Shown in pieces: positions 10,301 to 19,725 of a DNA stretch of 64,000 nucleotides. The notes beneath the pieces were generated by a model, which searched no databases, was not told the DNA's origin, and worked only from the letters and a program-made list of their open reading frames with translations. Source of the DNA: Rebecca billardiae RCC1528 (taxonomy: Eukaryota; Haptophyta); assembly GCA_965240325.2 (NCBI GenBank), contig OZ251238.1, positions 558,001 through 622,000 of the forward strand, written 5' to 3'. A program made the position numbers and the translations under genes. Position 1 is the first letter of the stretch; each line of letters begins with the position of its first letter.

Positions 10301-13223
10301 GGCACCGCAGCGGGCACCGCAGTGCGCGCAGGTGCCGCAGTGGGCGCAGGCGGAGGTGCCGCAGTGGGCGCAGGCGCCGGTGCCGCAGTGGGCGCAGGCG
10401 GAGGACCGGGATGCGCCTCCTCAGGGCAGCAGGCCTGCGCTCCGCCGCGCACGCTCCGAGCCGGCGGACGGCGCGTGCGCGCGCTGGCGCGTCGAGGGCG
10501 GCGAGGCCGGCGCGTGTGCGCAGCGCCAGGGCGGCACGCGCGCGGTAGGCGGCGCGTGTGTCGCTGGCGGCGCGTGCGGCGGCCGTGCCGAGGTGCGCAT
10601 GGAGGGCTTGGCGGATGCACTGCTTGCACTCGAGGCGGAGGCGGAGGCGGAGGCGGAGGGAGGGCCGTCGAGCGCGGCGGCGCACGCCGCGCTCACTCAC
10701 GGCCCCGCGGCCGACCCCGAACACGGCCCACGCCGAGCCGGCCCGCTCGCGCGCGCGCGCGCCGTGCGCGCGCAGGTGGCCGCGCTGAGTGAGCGCAAGG
10801 GCCGGCTGCTGTGCCGAGAGCCGGGCGCGGCGCTCAGCTTGCTGCTGGCCGCGCTCGTGGCCACCGCGCCGCTGCGGCTGGCAGGCAGCGGCGCGGACGC
10901 GCCCGCGGGCGCGCGCGCGCACGCGACGCTCGACCACGCCGGCGCGCACGCCGGCGCGGCCGAGCTCTCAGCCGGCTGGGCGTTTGCGCGCGCGGACGCG
11001 AGCGCGGCGGCACTTGCGAATCGGACGCGCGCCGCGCTGCGCGACGCGTGCGCGGCGCGCGGCCGCGGCGGCGGCGGCGGTGGGGTGTGCGTCGGGCTCA
11101 CGCCGGAAGGGGGCGTGCCGGGCCGCACCCCGGAGCTCGCCCACTGGCTCGCCACGCGCACGCCGCCGCTCCCACGGGCGTCCCTCGCGATCGATGGCGC
11201 CATCACCCACCGTCGGTGGTCGGATGCGCGCGGGTGGAACTTTCACGGAAGTGGCGCGCCCGCGCCGCGCCGCGCCGTCGCGGGCGCCGACGCGGGCGCC
11301 GACGCGGCCTCGTCGGCCGATGTGGACGTGCACGGCACCGTACTGCTCACGGGCGCGCCGTGCGCGGCGGCGGGTGGCGCGGCCGAGGTGCTGGTGACGG
11401 CCCTCGTGCGCGCTGCCGGCGCGCACGCGTGCACGGCGCAGAGCCGGGCTGCCGACGATCGCCCAGCGTGCGTGCGGCCGATGGCGCGTGCGCCGCCCGG
11501 GCGCCGCGCCGCCAATGCCACCGCCACGCCGGCGACTGCCGCGGCGGCCTCGCGCGAGGCGGCGTCCGCCTCGCGCTGCGCCGCGCCCGGCGCGCGCGCA
11601 GACCGCCCGCCGGGCCTCGGCGCGCTGCGCAGCTACCTGCTCCTCGCCCTGAGCATGCACGCGGCGCGCGCCGCGGACGTGGCGTGCCGCGAGCGTGCGG
11701 CGCGCGTGCGCGCGCAGCTGTGTGCGCACGGCGCGACCGAGCTGGCGCTTGGGCTCGCGGAGCTCGCGGTCGAGGGCGCGCTGGGCGCGCTGGGCGCGGG
11801 CGCGCTCGTCGCGCTCGTCGGCGCCACCCGCGGCGCGCTGCGCGCCGCGCCCGTCCGCGCCGCGGCCGCTTTCGGCCTAGCGTCCACAGTGCAGGGTCTT
11901 GCGGGCGCGCGCCTCAGCGGCGGGCGCGTGGCCGTGGCGGTGGCGTGGGCGGCGGTGCTCGCCCCGAGCTGCGCGCTCGCGCTGGAGCAGGGCGTGGCGC
12001 TCGGCATGCCCGCGCCGCGCGCGGCGGCGGCGGCTCCGGGCGTGCTGCTGCGCCTCGCCCTGCCGCACGTCTCGGTGCTGCGTGCCCTGAGACCAATGTG
12101 TGCCGACGCCGCCGCCGCCTCCGCCGCCGCCGCCGCCGCCGAGCCCGCTGCCAAGCTGGCAGGCGGCGGCGTGGGCGCGCGCGCGGCGGCACACGGGGCT
12201 TGGCCGACGAGCGGAGACGATGGCGGCTGGGCCGAGTGCGGCTGGCTCCTCGCGGCCGCCCTCGTGTACGCGGCGCTGCTCTGCGCCCCCCACCCGCCGC
12301 CACTGCTCCGGCCGCGCGCCGCGGCCGAGGCCGAGCACCTTCGACCGCCGCCCGTCGGCGCGCCGCCGGCTGCGCTTGAGCTGCGAGGGGTGAGCAAGCA
12401 ATTTGCGCCGGCGCGCTGGTGCCCGCGTGGCGGCGGCGGCCGCGCCGGGGCCGAGGCGCGCCTGGCCGTCTCGGACGCGCACCTCCGCGCGCACGCGCAC
12501 GACCTCCTCGTGCTGCGCGGGCCCAACGGCGCGGGCAAGTCGACACTACTGGCGGTGGCCGCGGGCGCGGTGTGGCCGACGCGCGGCAGCGCGCGCGTGC
12601 TCGGCGGCCGCACGCTCGGCTACTGCCCTCAGGAGGCGGCGCTCGATGGGCTGCTGAGTGCGCGGGAGGCGGTGCGGCTGGCCGCGGCCCTGCGCACCGC
12701 CGCCGCCGGCCGCGCACCGCACCCCGCGACCTCACTCGATCGGCAGTGCGCGGACGCCCTCGCCCTGGTCGGCCTGGGCGCGCACGCCGAGCAGAGCGCG
12801 CGCACGGCCCGGCTGTCAGCCGCGCGCCGACGGCGCGTGGCGCTCGCGTGCGCGCTCGTGGCGCGGCCGGGCGTGCTTCTGCTCGACGAGCCGTGCGCGG
12901 CGCTCGACGTGCGCACGCGCGCGCGCGTCACGGCCGAGCTCCAGCGCGCCGCCGCAGCGGGCGCGGCGGTGGTGCTCGCGTCGCACGCCGGCGGCGCGCC
13001 CGCGCGCGCCGCCGCCGCCGAGCGACGCGGCAGCGCCTGCTGTGTGCGGCACGGGGAGGGCGGCAGCATCGCTGCCGAGGCGACGTCGTCGGCCGCTGCG
13101 GTCGCGGGCGGCCTCCATCCCCGCGTGTGCTGGCGGGAGGTGGCGATGCACGCCGGGAGGCTGCTGAGCTCCGATGATGATGCCTCCGAGACCGAGGCGG
13201 ACGACGAGCATCAGCAGCAGTGA
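7386..13223 (+). CDS. Full-length ABCA-like ABC transporter
   Basis: A single uninterrupted frame of 1945 aa from ATG 7386 (an earlier in-frame GTG is disregarded). It has ABCA-like TMD-NBD-TMD-NBD order: a membrane segment near residues 55-75 followed by a large loop, helices to about 530, NBD1, a linker, a second membrane segment plus loop from about 1145, helices to about 1640, then NBD2. NBD1 shows Walker A GAAGAGKSS (about 577), signature LSGGQRRRL (about 732), Walker B LLALDEP (about 753) and switch His in ATHEHGF. NBD2 shows Walker A GPNGAGKST (about 1711), Q-loop GYCPQE and Walker B VLLLDEP (about 1829), but its signature reads LSAARRRRV. ABCA proteins move lipids across membranes; the substrate here is unknown. 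Alanine- and glycine-rich insertions inflate both loops. An intronless gene of 5.8 kb is notable beside spliced neighbours. Confidence 0.85.
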   Translation: MRAETTASKRLWQGHPSSSPPARPDGARARAAWAHVAVCRALVRKEWREMVRPASSFALEAVLSATLLVLLLASTWQPAAASAAAHADRPGAAVALRTIATVGARWRSPRASFAVAPCNASAPAMGEVLADVMAELRATPPFFDVPCYPTRAALLAAGSGSAPGSAELVGGAVLRWARPGARAEGARAPSGCCEADVAYELVLSPRTRATPSAEPPFSLWATHAVESALENARLRARSDARPRRAAEGSPGAARASAARTAAREPPHAPVPRAGRVRVDLELGSLAALAGSGASPAPPSEQRSGPAQLRALLVPLALNLLLGIRLRAAYAHAAAERAGGAHSRRGALRALGVGPCAYVPTVLGASAARALCVAAPFLAAAMLLTAQRGGGGGGVGALGAGGWRAGFRLGSALLAGSLATHAAALALACAATASARAGASPGAVYQLYVAAAIGGAPLAHAGRAAGAAGAAGVLLLPPCALHAALLGSAQGAPASAIPWGVALSALLAHTAVWCALAIRADGAHGAAAARAYPTEPGAAVCARELVGPAGCARAADGTPAVSGVSLDVRAGQIVAIVGAAGAGKSSLLRMLSRQAAPAGGALRTCADGADDGAGGRCCRAARGRGAVRAAAHRLGACDQDEWLWGQLSAAEHVELACALRDASARACGEAEAHTEAEPTACGRARPAAAAEDGWCASARPAAIGAAPTRGCVAMALAQVGLGGSLAHARAATLSGGQRRRLSLAMAVARAPRLLALDEPLRGLDGTARARVCALLRRAVAGRGARGGGGGGGAAVLWATHEHGFAELLAHAFIALGPSGAPIATPAPRVRVLAQLGAGARARFDLCALGAAPHATAPRGAGAWKACERARRRAEHVLREHGAALACVCVQADTAAGRAPALLLRAPPTLSGERALRAAVRALRAARVDARAARRARCGAVPAPSVRGLPPPPPRGTASYPPAVAGHAAASQPTAPQRAPQCAQVPQWAQAEVPQWAQAPVPQWAQAEDRDAPPQGSRPALRRARSEPADGACARWRVEGGEAGACAQRQGGTRAVGGACVAGGACGGRAEVRMEGLADALLALEAEAEAEAEGGPSSAAAHAALTHGPAADPEHGPRRAGPLARARAVRAQVAALSERKGRLLCREPGAALSLLLAALVATAPLRLAGSGADAPAGARAHATLDHAGAHAGAAELSAGWAFARADASAAALANRTRAALRDACAARGRGGGGGGVCVGLTPEGGVPGRTPELAHWLATRTPPLPRASLAIDGAITHRRWSDARGWNFHGSGAPAPRRAVAGADAGADAASSADVDVHGTVLLTGAPCAAAGGAAEVLVTALVRAAGAHACTAQSRAADDRPACVRPMARAPPGRRAANATATPATAAAASREAASASRCAAPGARADRPPGLGALRSYLLLALSMHAARAADVACRERAARVRAQLCAHGATELALGLAELAVEGALGALGAGALVALVGATRGALRAAPVRAAAAFGLASTVQGLAGARLSGGRVAVAVAWAAVLAPSCALALEQGVALGMPAPRAAAAAPGVLLRLALPHVSVLRALRPMCADAAAASAAAAAAEPAAKLAGGGVGARAAAHGAWPTSGDDGGWAECGWLLAAALVYAALLCAPHPPPLLRPRAAAEAEHLRPPPVGAPPAALELRGVSKQFAPARWCPRGGGGRAGAEARLAVSDAHLRAHAHDLLVLRGPNGAGKSTLLAVAAGAVWPTRGSARVLGGRTLGYCPQEAALDGLLSAREAVRLAAALRTAAAGRAPHPATSLDRQCADALALVGLGAHAEQSARTARLSAARRRRVALACALVARPGVLLLDEPCAALDVRTRARVTAELQRAAAAGAAVVLASHAGGAPARAAAAERRGSACCVRHGEGGSIAAEATSSAAAVAGGLHPRVCWREVAMHAGRLLSSDDDASETEADDEHQQQ
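10332..10403 (+). repeat. 24-bp coding repeat in ABCA linker
   Basis: Three in-frame copies of a 24-bp unit starting GTGCCGCAGTGGGCGCAGGC (10332, 10356, 10380) encode VPQWAQAE/P octapeptides in the linker after NBD1. The length preserves frame. The linker is probably disordered. Confidence 0.9.
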
Positions 13224-13327
13224 TCGTCACTGACTCGTCAGCAGGCGGCGGCGGACGAGCGCATCGTCACTCATCAGCGCCGGCAAGTCGTAACTCGCCG
13301 GGTGGTCATGCGCATATATATATATAT

Positions 13328-13788
13328 GTCTAGCCGTCCTCGTGAACGCCGACGCCAACTGCTGGCCGAAGGTGGGCACGCCGCCTGGCATGTCGATGCC
13401 GAGGCGGCTGCGTGTGTTCCTACTCAGTGGGATTTACGTGTCCTCATGCCTTGGCGAGCGGCAGCAGATGCGGTGGGCATGCCGCTCGCCGTGCCGAAAG
13501 ATGTTGGTCGGTGCACGCGACGCGCCACCCGCGTGCGAGCCGCCGCCGCCGGCGACGCAGGGCCACGAGCCCGGCTGCAGCCATCTCGCGCGCCCGCGCC
13601 TGGCGAAGCAGCCAGGGGGCGCCGGAAACAGCAGATCTCCGCGGCGACAAACCCGGACAGACTGTTTGTCCGGGAGCAGCGCTTTGAGGCGATGGTCTGG
13701 TAGAGGGCGATGTGGCTGATGAGCGGCGCTGGCGCCCGGCGTTCTTGTCGTCCTCTTAGACAATCAGTTATTGTACCAATAACCCCAC
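13328..13788. repeat. Three-copy interspersed element, copy A (compact form)
   Basis: Two conserved blocks lie directly together: block U1 (13328-13492, starting GTCTAGCCGTCCTCGTGAACG) and block U2 (13492-13788, starting TGCCGAAAGATGTTGG and ending AATAACCCCAC). Both recur at 21.2-21.8 and 21.8-22.8 kb with extra DNA between them. U2 is 297 bp long in all three copies and appears nearly identical. Several short frames are open, but I recognise no protein. A short TA run precedes the left end. Confidence 0.85.
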
Positions 13789-14181
13789 ATATACGCAGAC
13801 ATCAGCATCAGCAGTGTAGTCATCAGTCGTCGTAGTCGTATAAGACGACTACTACATCTGAGCACAGTAAACACGCCCCAGCGGCGGAGCGGACAAACAA
13901 AACTGCTTGGGAACCGGCCGATTTGGCAGGGCGATGGCGGGATCTCAGTCTTCCGCCCGAGGCCTTCCGCCGTCGCTCGGCCGCTCTAGCCGGGCCCACG
14001 GGCGCGATCATCCGTGGGCCCATCCCGTACTGGGCGGACCGTATAGCTGGCCATTACATGGGACACTAGCTCGGGTGTCGCGCCACGACTCTGCCACGAG
14101 AAGAGCCCGCGTCCGAAGCAGGCGTGTTCGAGCTCGCAGCAGCACGCGACCGACATGTGATGCTTGCTCCCACCCGTCCCG

Positions 14182-14757
14182 ATGGATGGCGGGCCTGGGT
14201 GGCTATCTGAGTGGGTGATTGGGTGCCAAGACTTGCCCGCATGCCTCTTCGGGACGGCTGGAAATGTCTCGCCCCCAATATCCTCCACCTCAAAAGTGCT
14301 GCACTTTTGTGGGCTCGAGCGGCACATCGAGCGCATGCCCGTCGGGTCACATCCTCAAGCAATCAAGGCGGACTTGAGCGTTGTTTGTGACGCGCCTGGT
14401 GTCCAGATGTCCATCGAGTGCGTGCTTCTTGTCCGACCTGGCGGTTCATGCCTTCACATCTACGATGTTTATGGATCGGACGCAGGTGATGGACTGCTGC
14501 GAGAGCTCTGGACAGCGACGGCCAGTACACCAGGCGAATGGTGCCGACCATGGCTGACGGTGCGTGTGCCTGCACACTTCGGGCGTGCTTTCGAGCGCCC
14601 ACCTCCCCGACCGCCAGCGCCTCTGCTTCCCACGCTAGGGCTGCATGATTCCCACCCAGTTTTGTGCTCATGCAATGATGCCGTCTGCGCGGCCCGTCTG
14701 CGCACGCGCGCAGAACAGCTCGTTTGCGCTGACTCAGGGCGACCTGAGCGAGCTTGA
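14182..14757 (+). CDS. Hypothetical ORF, possibly part of a degenerate gene
   Basis: 191 codons from ATG 14182. Unlike most frames nearby, the predicted protein is not Arg/Ala-dominated. It contains a coherent stretch (SVVCDAPGVQMSIECVLLV, then CLHIYDVYGSDAG and LLRELWTATAS...WCRPWLTVRVP). Composition and codon use look like real coding sequence of lower GC than the main genes. I recognise no family. It sits between repeat elements and could be an exon, a gene remnant or part of a mobile element. Confidence 0.3.
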   Translation: MDGGPGWLSEWVIGCQDLPACLFGTAGNVSPPISSTSKVLHFCGLERHIERMPVGSHPQAIKADLSVVCDAPGVQMSIECVLLVRPGGSCLHIYDVYGSDAGDGLLRELWTATASTPGEWCRPWLTVRVPAHFGRAFERPPPRPPAPLLPTLGLHDSHPVLCSCNDAVCAARLRTRAEQLVCADSGRPERA

Positions 14758-15726
14758 CTACCTTCACGACCTCGTTGCGCACTTGCGCACTCGACGACGT
14801 GCCGAGGTCGCGGTTCTGCCGATGGTTGCATCTCGTTCACGCGCACATCACAGCAGTGTGCATCAGTCGGATGACCGTGACGAATGCGAGCAGCTCAGCG
14901 AGGCACAACCATGCCCAGTCGGGTGCGCTTTGGGGTGCCGCGCGAGTGCGAAGGCCTCGCATTCCACGATTCACATCGCTCACGTCACCCTCTCTGCGTC
15001 GACCCACTGCCCACGCGCTTCGCGCGCCGTCGCGCAGATCACTGCTCATCAGCTTGCAGCTCAAAGGAGACGAAGCGGTCGCGGCAGTGCGCTGGCTCGT
15101 CGAGCTGACGTGCCGCGGTCGCGGCAGCTGGGCGCCAGCTTGGCAGCTCGTGTGCGCTCTTCTTCCGCGAGCAGCTGCCGGCCTGCTTCAGCTTCGTGGG
15201 CAAGCGCGCGCGATGTCTTTCCGCGGGAGTGCGCAGGGTGCAGCTGCGGCAGCAAACGCATCGTGCTCGAGCAGCGCGCGAGGAGGCGGCACGGGCGATT
15301 CGAGGCTCATTCGAGTCGCGGTGACTCTGCCAGGGCATATACTCTCCACACCTCACCTACCGAGCTGGACCCTGTCTTCGCTTCCTCCAGCGATCCGCGC
15401 GCGCACACGCGGTGTTGACAGCTCGATCAGCCAGTCAGCAGTCTCGGTGCCGTTCGGCGCCGAGCTCGAGGACGGGCAGGGCGAGCAGCTGCGCTGGCAT
15501 GAGAGCTCTCTGACGCTTCTGACAGGGCGCTATGCGTGTCTAGCTGTCCGCTGACATGTCCCAGTCGCCGCAGGCCCTCCGTGGGCTCGGCCATCGAGCC
15601 TCACGCGAGCGACCCGCGAGGCGGGCGTCCGCCATTTTGTTTGTCCGCTTCGCCGCTGGGGCGTGTTCACTGTGAGTTGAAACTAGAGAGTGAGTTGCAG
15701 CCGCCGCTGCACGCCGGCAGAGGCCA
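14758..15726. other. No confident gene; weak + strand coding signal
   Basis: A + strand frame to 15554 is open and contains a coherent patch (KGDEAVAAVRWLVELTCRGRG, about 15060-15130) but no recognisable domain or clear splice structure. It may belong with the preceding ORF as a decayed gene. The stretch ends at the foldback element. Confidence 0.3.
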
Positions 15727-16764
15727 CTCGAGCGACTTCGTGTCAGGCGAGGCAGATCGCGCCAGTGCGAGGCGAGGCAGACGCTCGCCTGCCTCGCCTC
15801 GAGGCGAGGCAGCTAAGCTAGTAAAGCCGCGGCCGAACTTTACGAAAGCCAAATGTCTGCCGAGGCGCCGCCGGTCTTCGCGCACGGTGACAAGGGCGCG
15901 CGAGGGCGCTTCCTCACGATCCCGAAGAGCGCTGCGCGCGGCGTCGCGTTGGCGGCGGCAGCGGCGCTTGGGTGTATCTTGCCCATTCTGCGTGGCGGCG
16001 CGCGCTCATGACGCCTCGGCCGCCGCCACGCCATGCGCGACCAGGCGTGTCGCCTTCTTGACGGGCAGTGCACACGCCCTTGCAACCGCACAGCCGTGAA
16101 GAGCCGAGAGCGTCCGTCGCGAGCACGCCGCCCACGCGGGATGCGTTGTCAGGACTATTCGTATGACACTGGGTGTTCACGCTCTGGCATGTGCAAGCCA
16201 CGATGACCATGGGTAGCAGCTACGACGAGCAATGCTCACCTGCATTTCAGCCGATGACAACCTCTCGTTCAGCGATCTTGACTGCACTGAACGCATGGCG
16301 AACTCGGCGGAGCGCATGCGCAAGGTAGCTTCGTTGATATCACAACGCATCCCGCGTGGGCGGCGTGCTCGCGACGGACGCTCTCGGCTCTTCACGGCTG
16401 TGCGGTTGCAAGGGCGTGTGCACTGCCCGTCAAGAAGGCGACACGCCTGGTCGCGCACGGCGTGGCGGCGGCCGAGGCGTCATGAGCGCGCGCCGCCACG
16501 CAGAATGGGCAAGATACACCCAAGCGCCGCTGCCGCCGCCAACGCGACGCCGCGCGCAGCGCTCTTCGGGATCGTGAGGAAGCGCCCTCGCGCGCCCTTG
16601 TCACCGTGCGCGAAGACCGGCGGCACCTCGGCAGACATTTGGCTTCCGTAAAGTTCGGCCGCGGCTTTACTAGCTTAGCTGCCTCGCCTCGAGGCGAGGC
16701 AGGCGAGCGTCTGCCTCGCCTCGCACTGGCGCGATCTGCCTCGCCTGACACGAAGTCGCTCGAG
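15727..16764. mobile_element. Foldback-type element, copy 1 (423-bp inverted arms)
   Basis: Left arm 15727-16149 and right arm 16342-16764 are near-perfect inverted copies of 423 bp. They enclose a 192-bp unique loop (16150-16341). The outer ends read CTCGAGCGACTTCGTG and its complement. Each arm contains smaller palindromes built on GCCTCGCCTCGAGGCGAGGC. No transposase is encoded; frames inside simply mirror each other. A second copy with the same arms and a nearly identical loop lies at 35079-36127, so this is a dispersed element rather than a local hairpin. No clear target-site duplication is seen. Confidence 0.85.
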
Positions 16765-16849
16765 CGGCCTCCGGCAGCGGCAGCTTCACGACCACCTTCA
16801 GACGTTCGCTTGGTTCGTATACCGGTAGCGGTGCGGACAGCGCTGCAGC

Positions 16850-17990
16850 CTGCGTTGACAACTGCGCAGGGCACGCATCAAGCGCGCGCCCCTACTGTCT
16901 ACTGAGCCTCGGACCGTGTAAGGCTGGTGGACGGCCGCGTAAATAAACAGCTGCAGGCGAGGCCCGGTGCGCAGATCCAGTCGAGCAACACTGATCTGCG
17001 CGCCGCCGCCGAGAGTTGCAGCAGCAGGGGCAGGCAGCCAGGTGACAACCGCGCAGGGCACGGCACGCATCAAGCGCGTGCTCCCACTGGCCTCGGGCTG
17101 TAGGGCTGGTGGACGGCCGTAAACACTTGCAGGCGACGCCCGGTGCGCAGATCCAGTCGAGCAACACTGATCTGCGCGCCGCCGCCGAGAGTTGCAGCAG
17201 CAGGGGCAGGCAGCCAGGTGCCAGCCGCGCAGGGCACGGCACGCATCAAAACAGTTACAGGCGAGGCCCGGTGCGCAGATCCAGTCGAGCAACGCCGTCG
17301 CAACACGGACCGGCGCGCCACTCCGTCCGGAGGAGAGATGTAGAGAGTTGCAACCGCCGGGGCAGGTGACAACCGCGCAGGACACGCGTCAAGCGTGCGC
17401 CTCCTGAGCACCGGACATGAGAGCGGCCGTTATCAGTTGCAGGCGACGCCCGTCGTGCGGATCACTCGATCACTCGTCGAGCCGTCGGGCTGTAGGGCTG
17501 GTGGACGGCCGTAAACACTTGCAGGCGACGCCCGGTGCGCAGATCCAGTCGAGCAACACTGATCTGCGCGCCGCCGCCGAGAGTTGCAGCAGCAGGGGCA
17601 GGCAGCCAGGTGCCAGCCGCGCAGGGCACGGCACGCATCAAAACAGTTACAGGCGAGGCCCGGTGCGCAGATCCAGTCGAGCAACGCCGTCGCAACACGG
17701 ACCGGCGCGCCACTCCGTCCGGAGGAGAGATGTAGAGAGTTGCAACCGCCGGGGCAGGTGACAACCGCGCAGGACACGCGTCAAGCGTGCGCCTCCTGAG
17801 CACCGGACATGAGAGCGGCCGTTATCAGTTGCAGGCGACGCCCGTCGTGCGGATCACTCGATCACTCGTCGAGCCGTCGGATCAATCGTCGAGCGTTACA
17901 GATCGGTCATCGGCCGCACGGTCGCGAGGTGCAGGCGAGGTGCAGGTGGAGGGCGGCCGTCGACAGTTGCAGGCGACAGGGCGTGAGCAT
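16850..17990. repeat. Nested satellite with 392-bp higher-order unit
   Basis: Two apparently identical 392-bp units lie at 17095-17486 and 17487-17878. Each is made of related sub-repeats of roughly 150-180 bp carrying GGCCCGGTGCGCAGATCCAG and GAGTTGCA. Diverged sub-repeats extend left to about 16850 and right to about 17990. All frames across it repeat in step and are not genes. Confidence 0.9.
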
Positions 17991-18383
17991 CCTGCTCACA
18001 CATCACCCCGACGGTCCACACCCTCGGTCGCAGCCCCGCGGCGCCCGCGGTGGCATCTCGACCTCCCGTCACGGCGGTCAGCCTGGCCCGAGCGGGCCCC
18101 TCTACTTGACGAGCGAGTATCATCCGGCGGTTGCTGTTCAAATGAGCCGCCTAACTTGAGTCGCGTCGACAAGTGTGCACGTTAAAACATAGTAAACTGT
18201 AATCGATCGACGGACCCTGATTGGCCCTCCATGTTTCGTCGAGAAGAATTTTCCTTCGGACGAACGGCAACTCGAGCGGAAAACATAATACATCGCGCAG
18301 CCATCACTCGACAAAAGCGTACTCCGAATCTTTTCTTTCGAGGCCACTACGTGCGAGGACTGTCCCAACTGCAGGCACAGTGG
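17991..18383. other. AT-richer spacer without recognised gene
   Basis: From about 18130 the composition drops sharply in GC compared with both sides (for example CATAGTAAACTGTAATCGATCG, AAACATAATACATCG). No frame longer than about 100 codons looks coding. Confidence 0.4.
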
Positions 18384-18505
18384 GTAAAACTCGTCGAAAC
18401 GATTGTTTGGCAAGTAAAACCCGGCGAACCGATGGTTTTTCGGAGTAACATCCGTCGAACCGTTGGTTTAGCGAGTAAAAACAGCCGAACCGATGGTTTT
18501 TCATA
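18384..18505. repeat. 30-bp tandem repeat in AT-rich island
   Basis: Four units of 30-31 bp start at 18384, 18414, 18445 and 18475, each of the form GTAAAAC..(C/G)CGAACCGATGGTTT. They diverge by a few substitutions and lie in the AT-richer block between two GC-rich repeat regions. Confidence 0.85.
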
Positions 18506-18603
18506 GAGAAAACTCCGAATTGTGGGCATTTTCGTAACTAACCCGACATCTGTGCCGCGGATCCACTTTACACGATTAAGTAGAGTAGATAAGATACGAA
18601 TTC

Positions 18604-18878
18604 ATGGTTGTATAACCGCTCGGTTATGCGGGTATAACTCACCGGTAGCCCTCATGAGGGCGGGCTGGCAGCCAGGGTCCGGCTGCCTGGAGGTTTTCCG
18701 GTCGTCAAGCCGAGCCAGGCCCGGATTGGGCGCGGGCCTGGATTGGCTCAGCAGCTTGGCAAGCCATGCGCGTCTGGGTGCGGCCGCGCTCGCTGGCTGC
18801 ACCCGCGGCGCGGCGGCCGGCGTGGCTGCTCTGGTCACCGCTGCGCTGGTGGCTGCTCCTCCTCTGGGAGTTGTTTCT
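18604..18878. repeat. 275-bp direct repeat, left copy
   Basis: Begins ATGGTTGTATAACCGCTCGG and ends GGGAGTTGTTTCT. It is apparently identical to 20795-21069. The two copies bracket 1.9 kb of 64-bp arrays, a layout like terminal direct repeats, but the ends lack TG...CA and no primer-binding site or coding region is visible between them. Confidence 0.85.
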
Positions 18879-19026
18879 TCCAGGTGCGTGTGCGTCGGCG
18901 GTAGGCCGCCCTCAGCCCTCGCTCTCTCCACTCGTGCACCTGCCCTGCTTGCTGCCAACGCGCGATCGGGCTGTCTGTCGCTTCTGCTCTCTGCGAGGGC
19001 ACCTCGGACCCCTCCGGGTGCTCTCT

Positions 19027-19346
19027 GCTTTCGATGGGGGCGCCTCGGAACCGCTTCGAGGCGTCCCCGTCTGCAATCGTCCCATGCTCTGCTTTCGATG
19101 GGGGCGCCTCGGAACCGCTTCGGGGCGTCCCCGTCTGCAATCTTCTCATGCTCTGCTTTCGATGGGGGCGCCTCGGAACCGCTTCGGGGCGTCCCCGTCT
19201 GCAATCTTCTCATGCTCTGCTTTCGATGGGGGCGCCTCGGAACCGCTTCGAGGCGTCCCCGTCTGCAATCTCCGCATGCTCTGCTTTCGATGGGGGCGCC
19301 TCGGAACCGCTCCCAGGCGTCCCCGTCTGCAATCTTCTCACGCTTC
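19027..19346. repeat. 64-bp tandem array 1
   Basis: Five copies at exact 64-bp spacing (19027, 19091, 19155, 19219, 19283), each containing GCTTTCGATGGGGGCGCCTC and GGCGTCCCCGTCTGCAATC. Each unit holds a GCCTCGGAACCGCTTCGAGGC-like inverted segment. 64 is not a multiple of three, yet all frames are open, so the long ORFs here are artefacts. Confidence 0.93.
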
Positions 19347-19725
19347 GCAGTCTCGCTTGCCTTCATCGCCTGGCGGGTGGGTGCTGCTCTCTCCTTCTCT
19401 GCCGCCTCCTCTGCAGTCTGCAGTGCACTGCTGTGTGTGGGGATGCGACCTGCTACCTTATCTGACGCTACGCGTGCGCGTGCGTGTCTCGCGCCTGCTT
19501 CCCGCCTGCGCCGCCGCCGCCGCGCATGTCTTTGTGCCTACTCGTCGCACTTACCGTCGGGTTCGTCCTCACACAATCCTGCGGGGAGCCCCTCTGGGCC
19601 TCGGCCGCCTTCGGTCCTCGCGCTACCCCCGGCGGCCTCGGCCTCTTCGGGCCCCCGGCCACCACCCCTACGGGGTGTGGCATTCCACACCTCCTTCTGG
19701 GTGGAGGCCCTCGAGGCCTCTGCCC

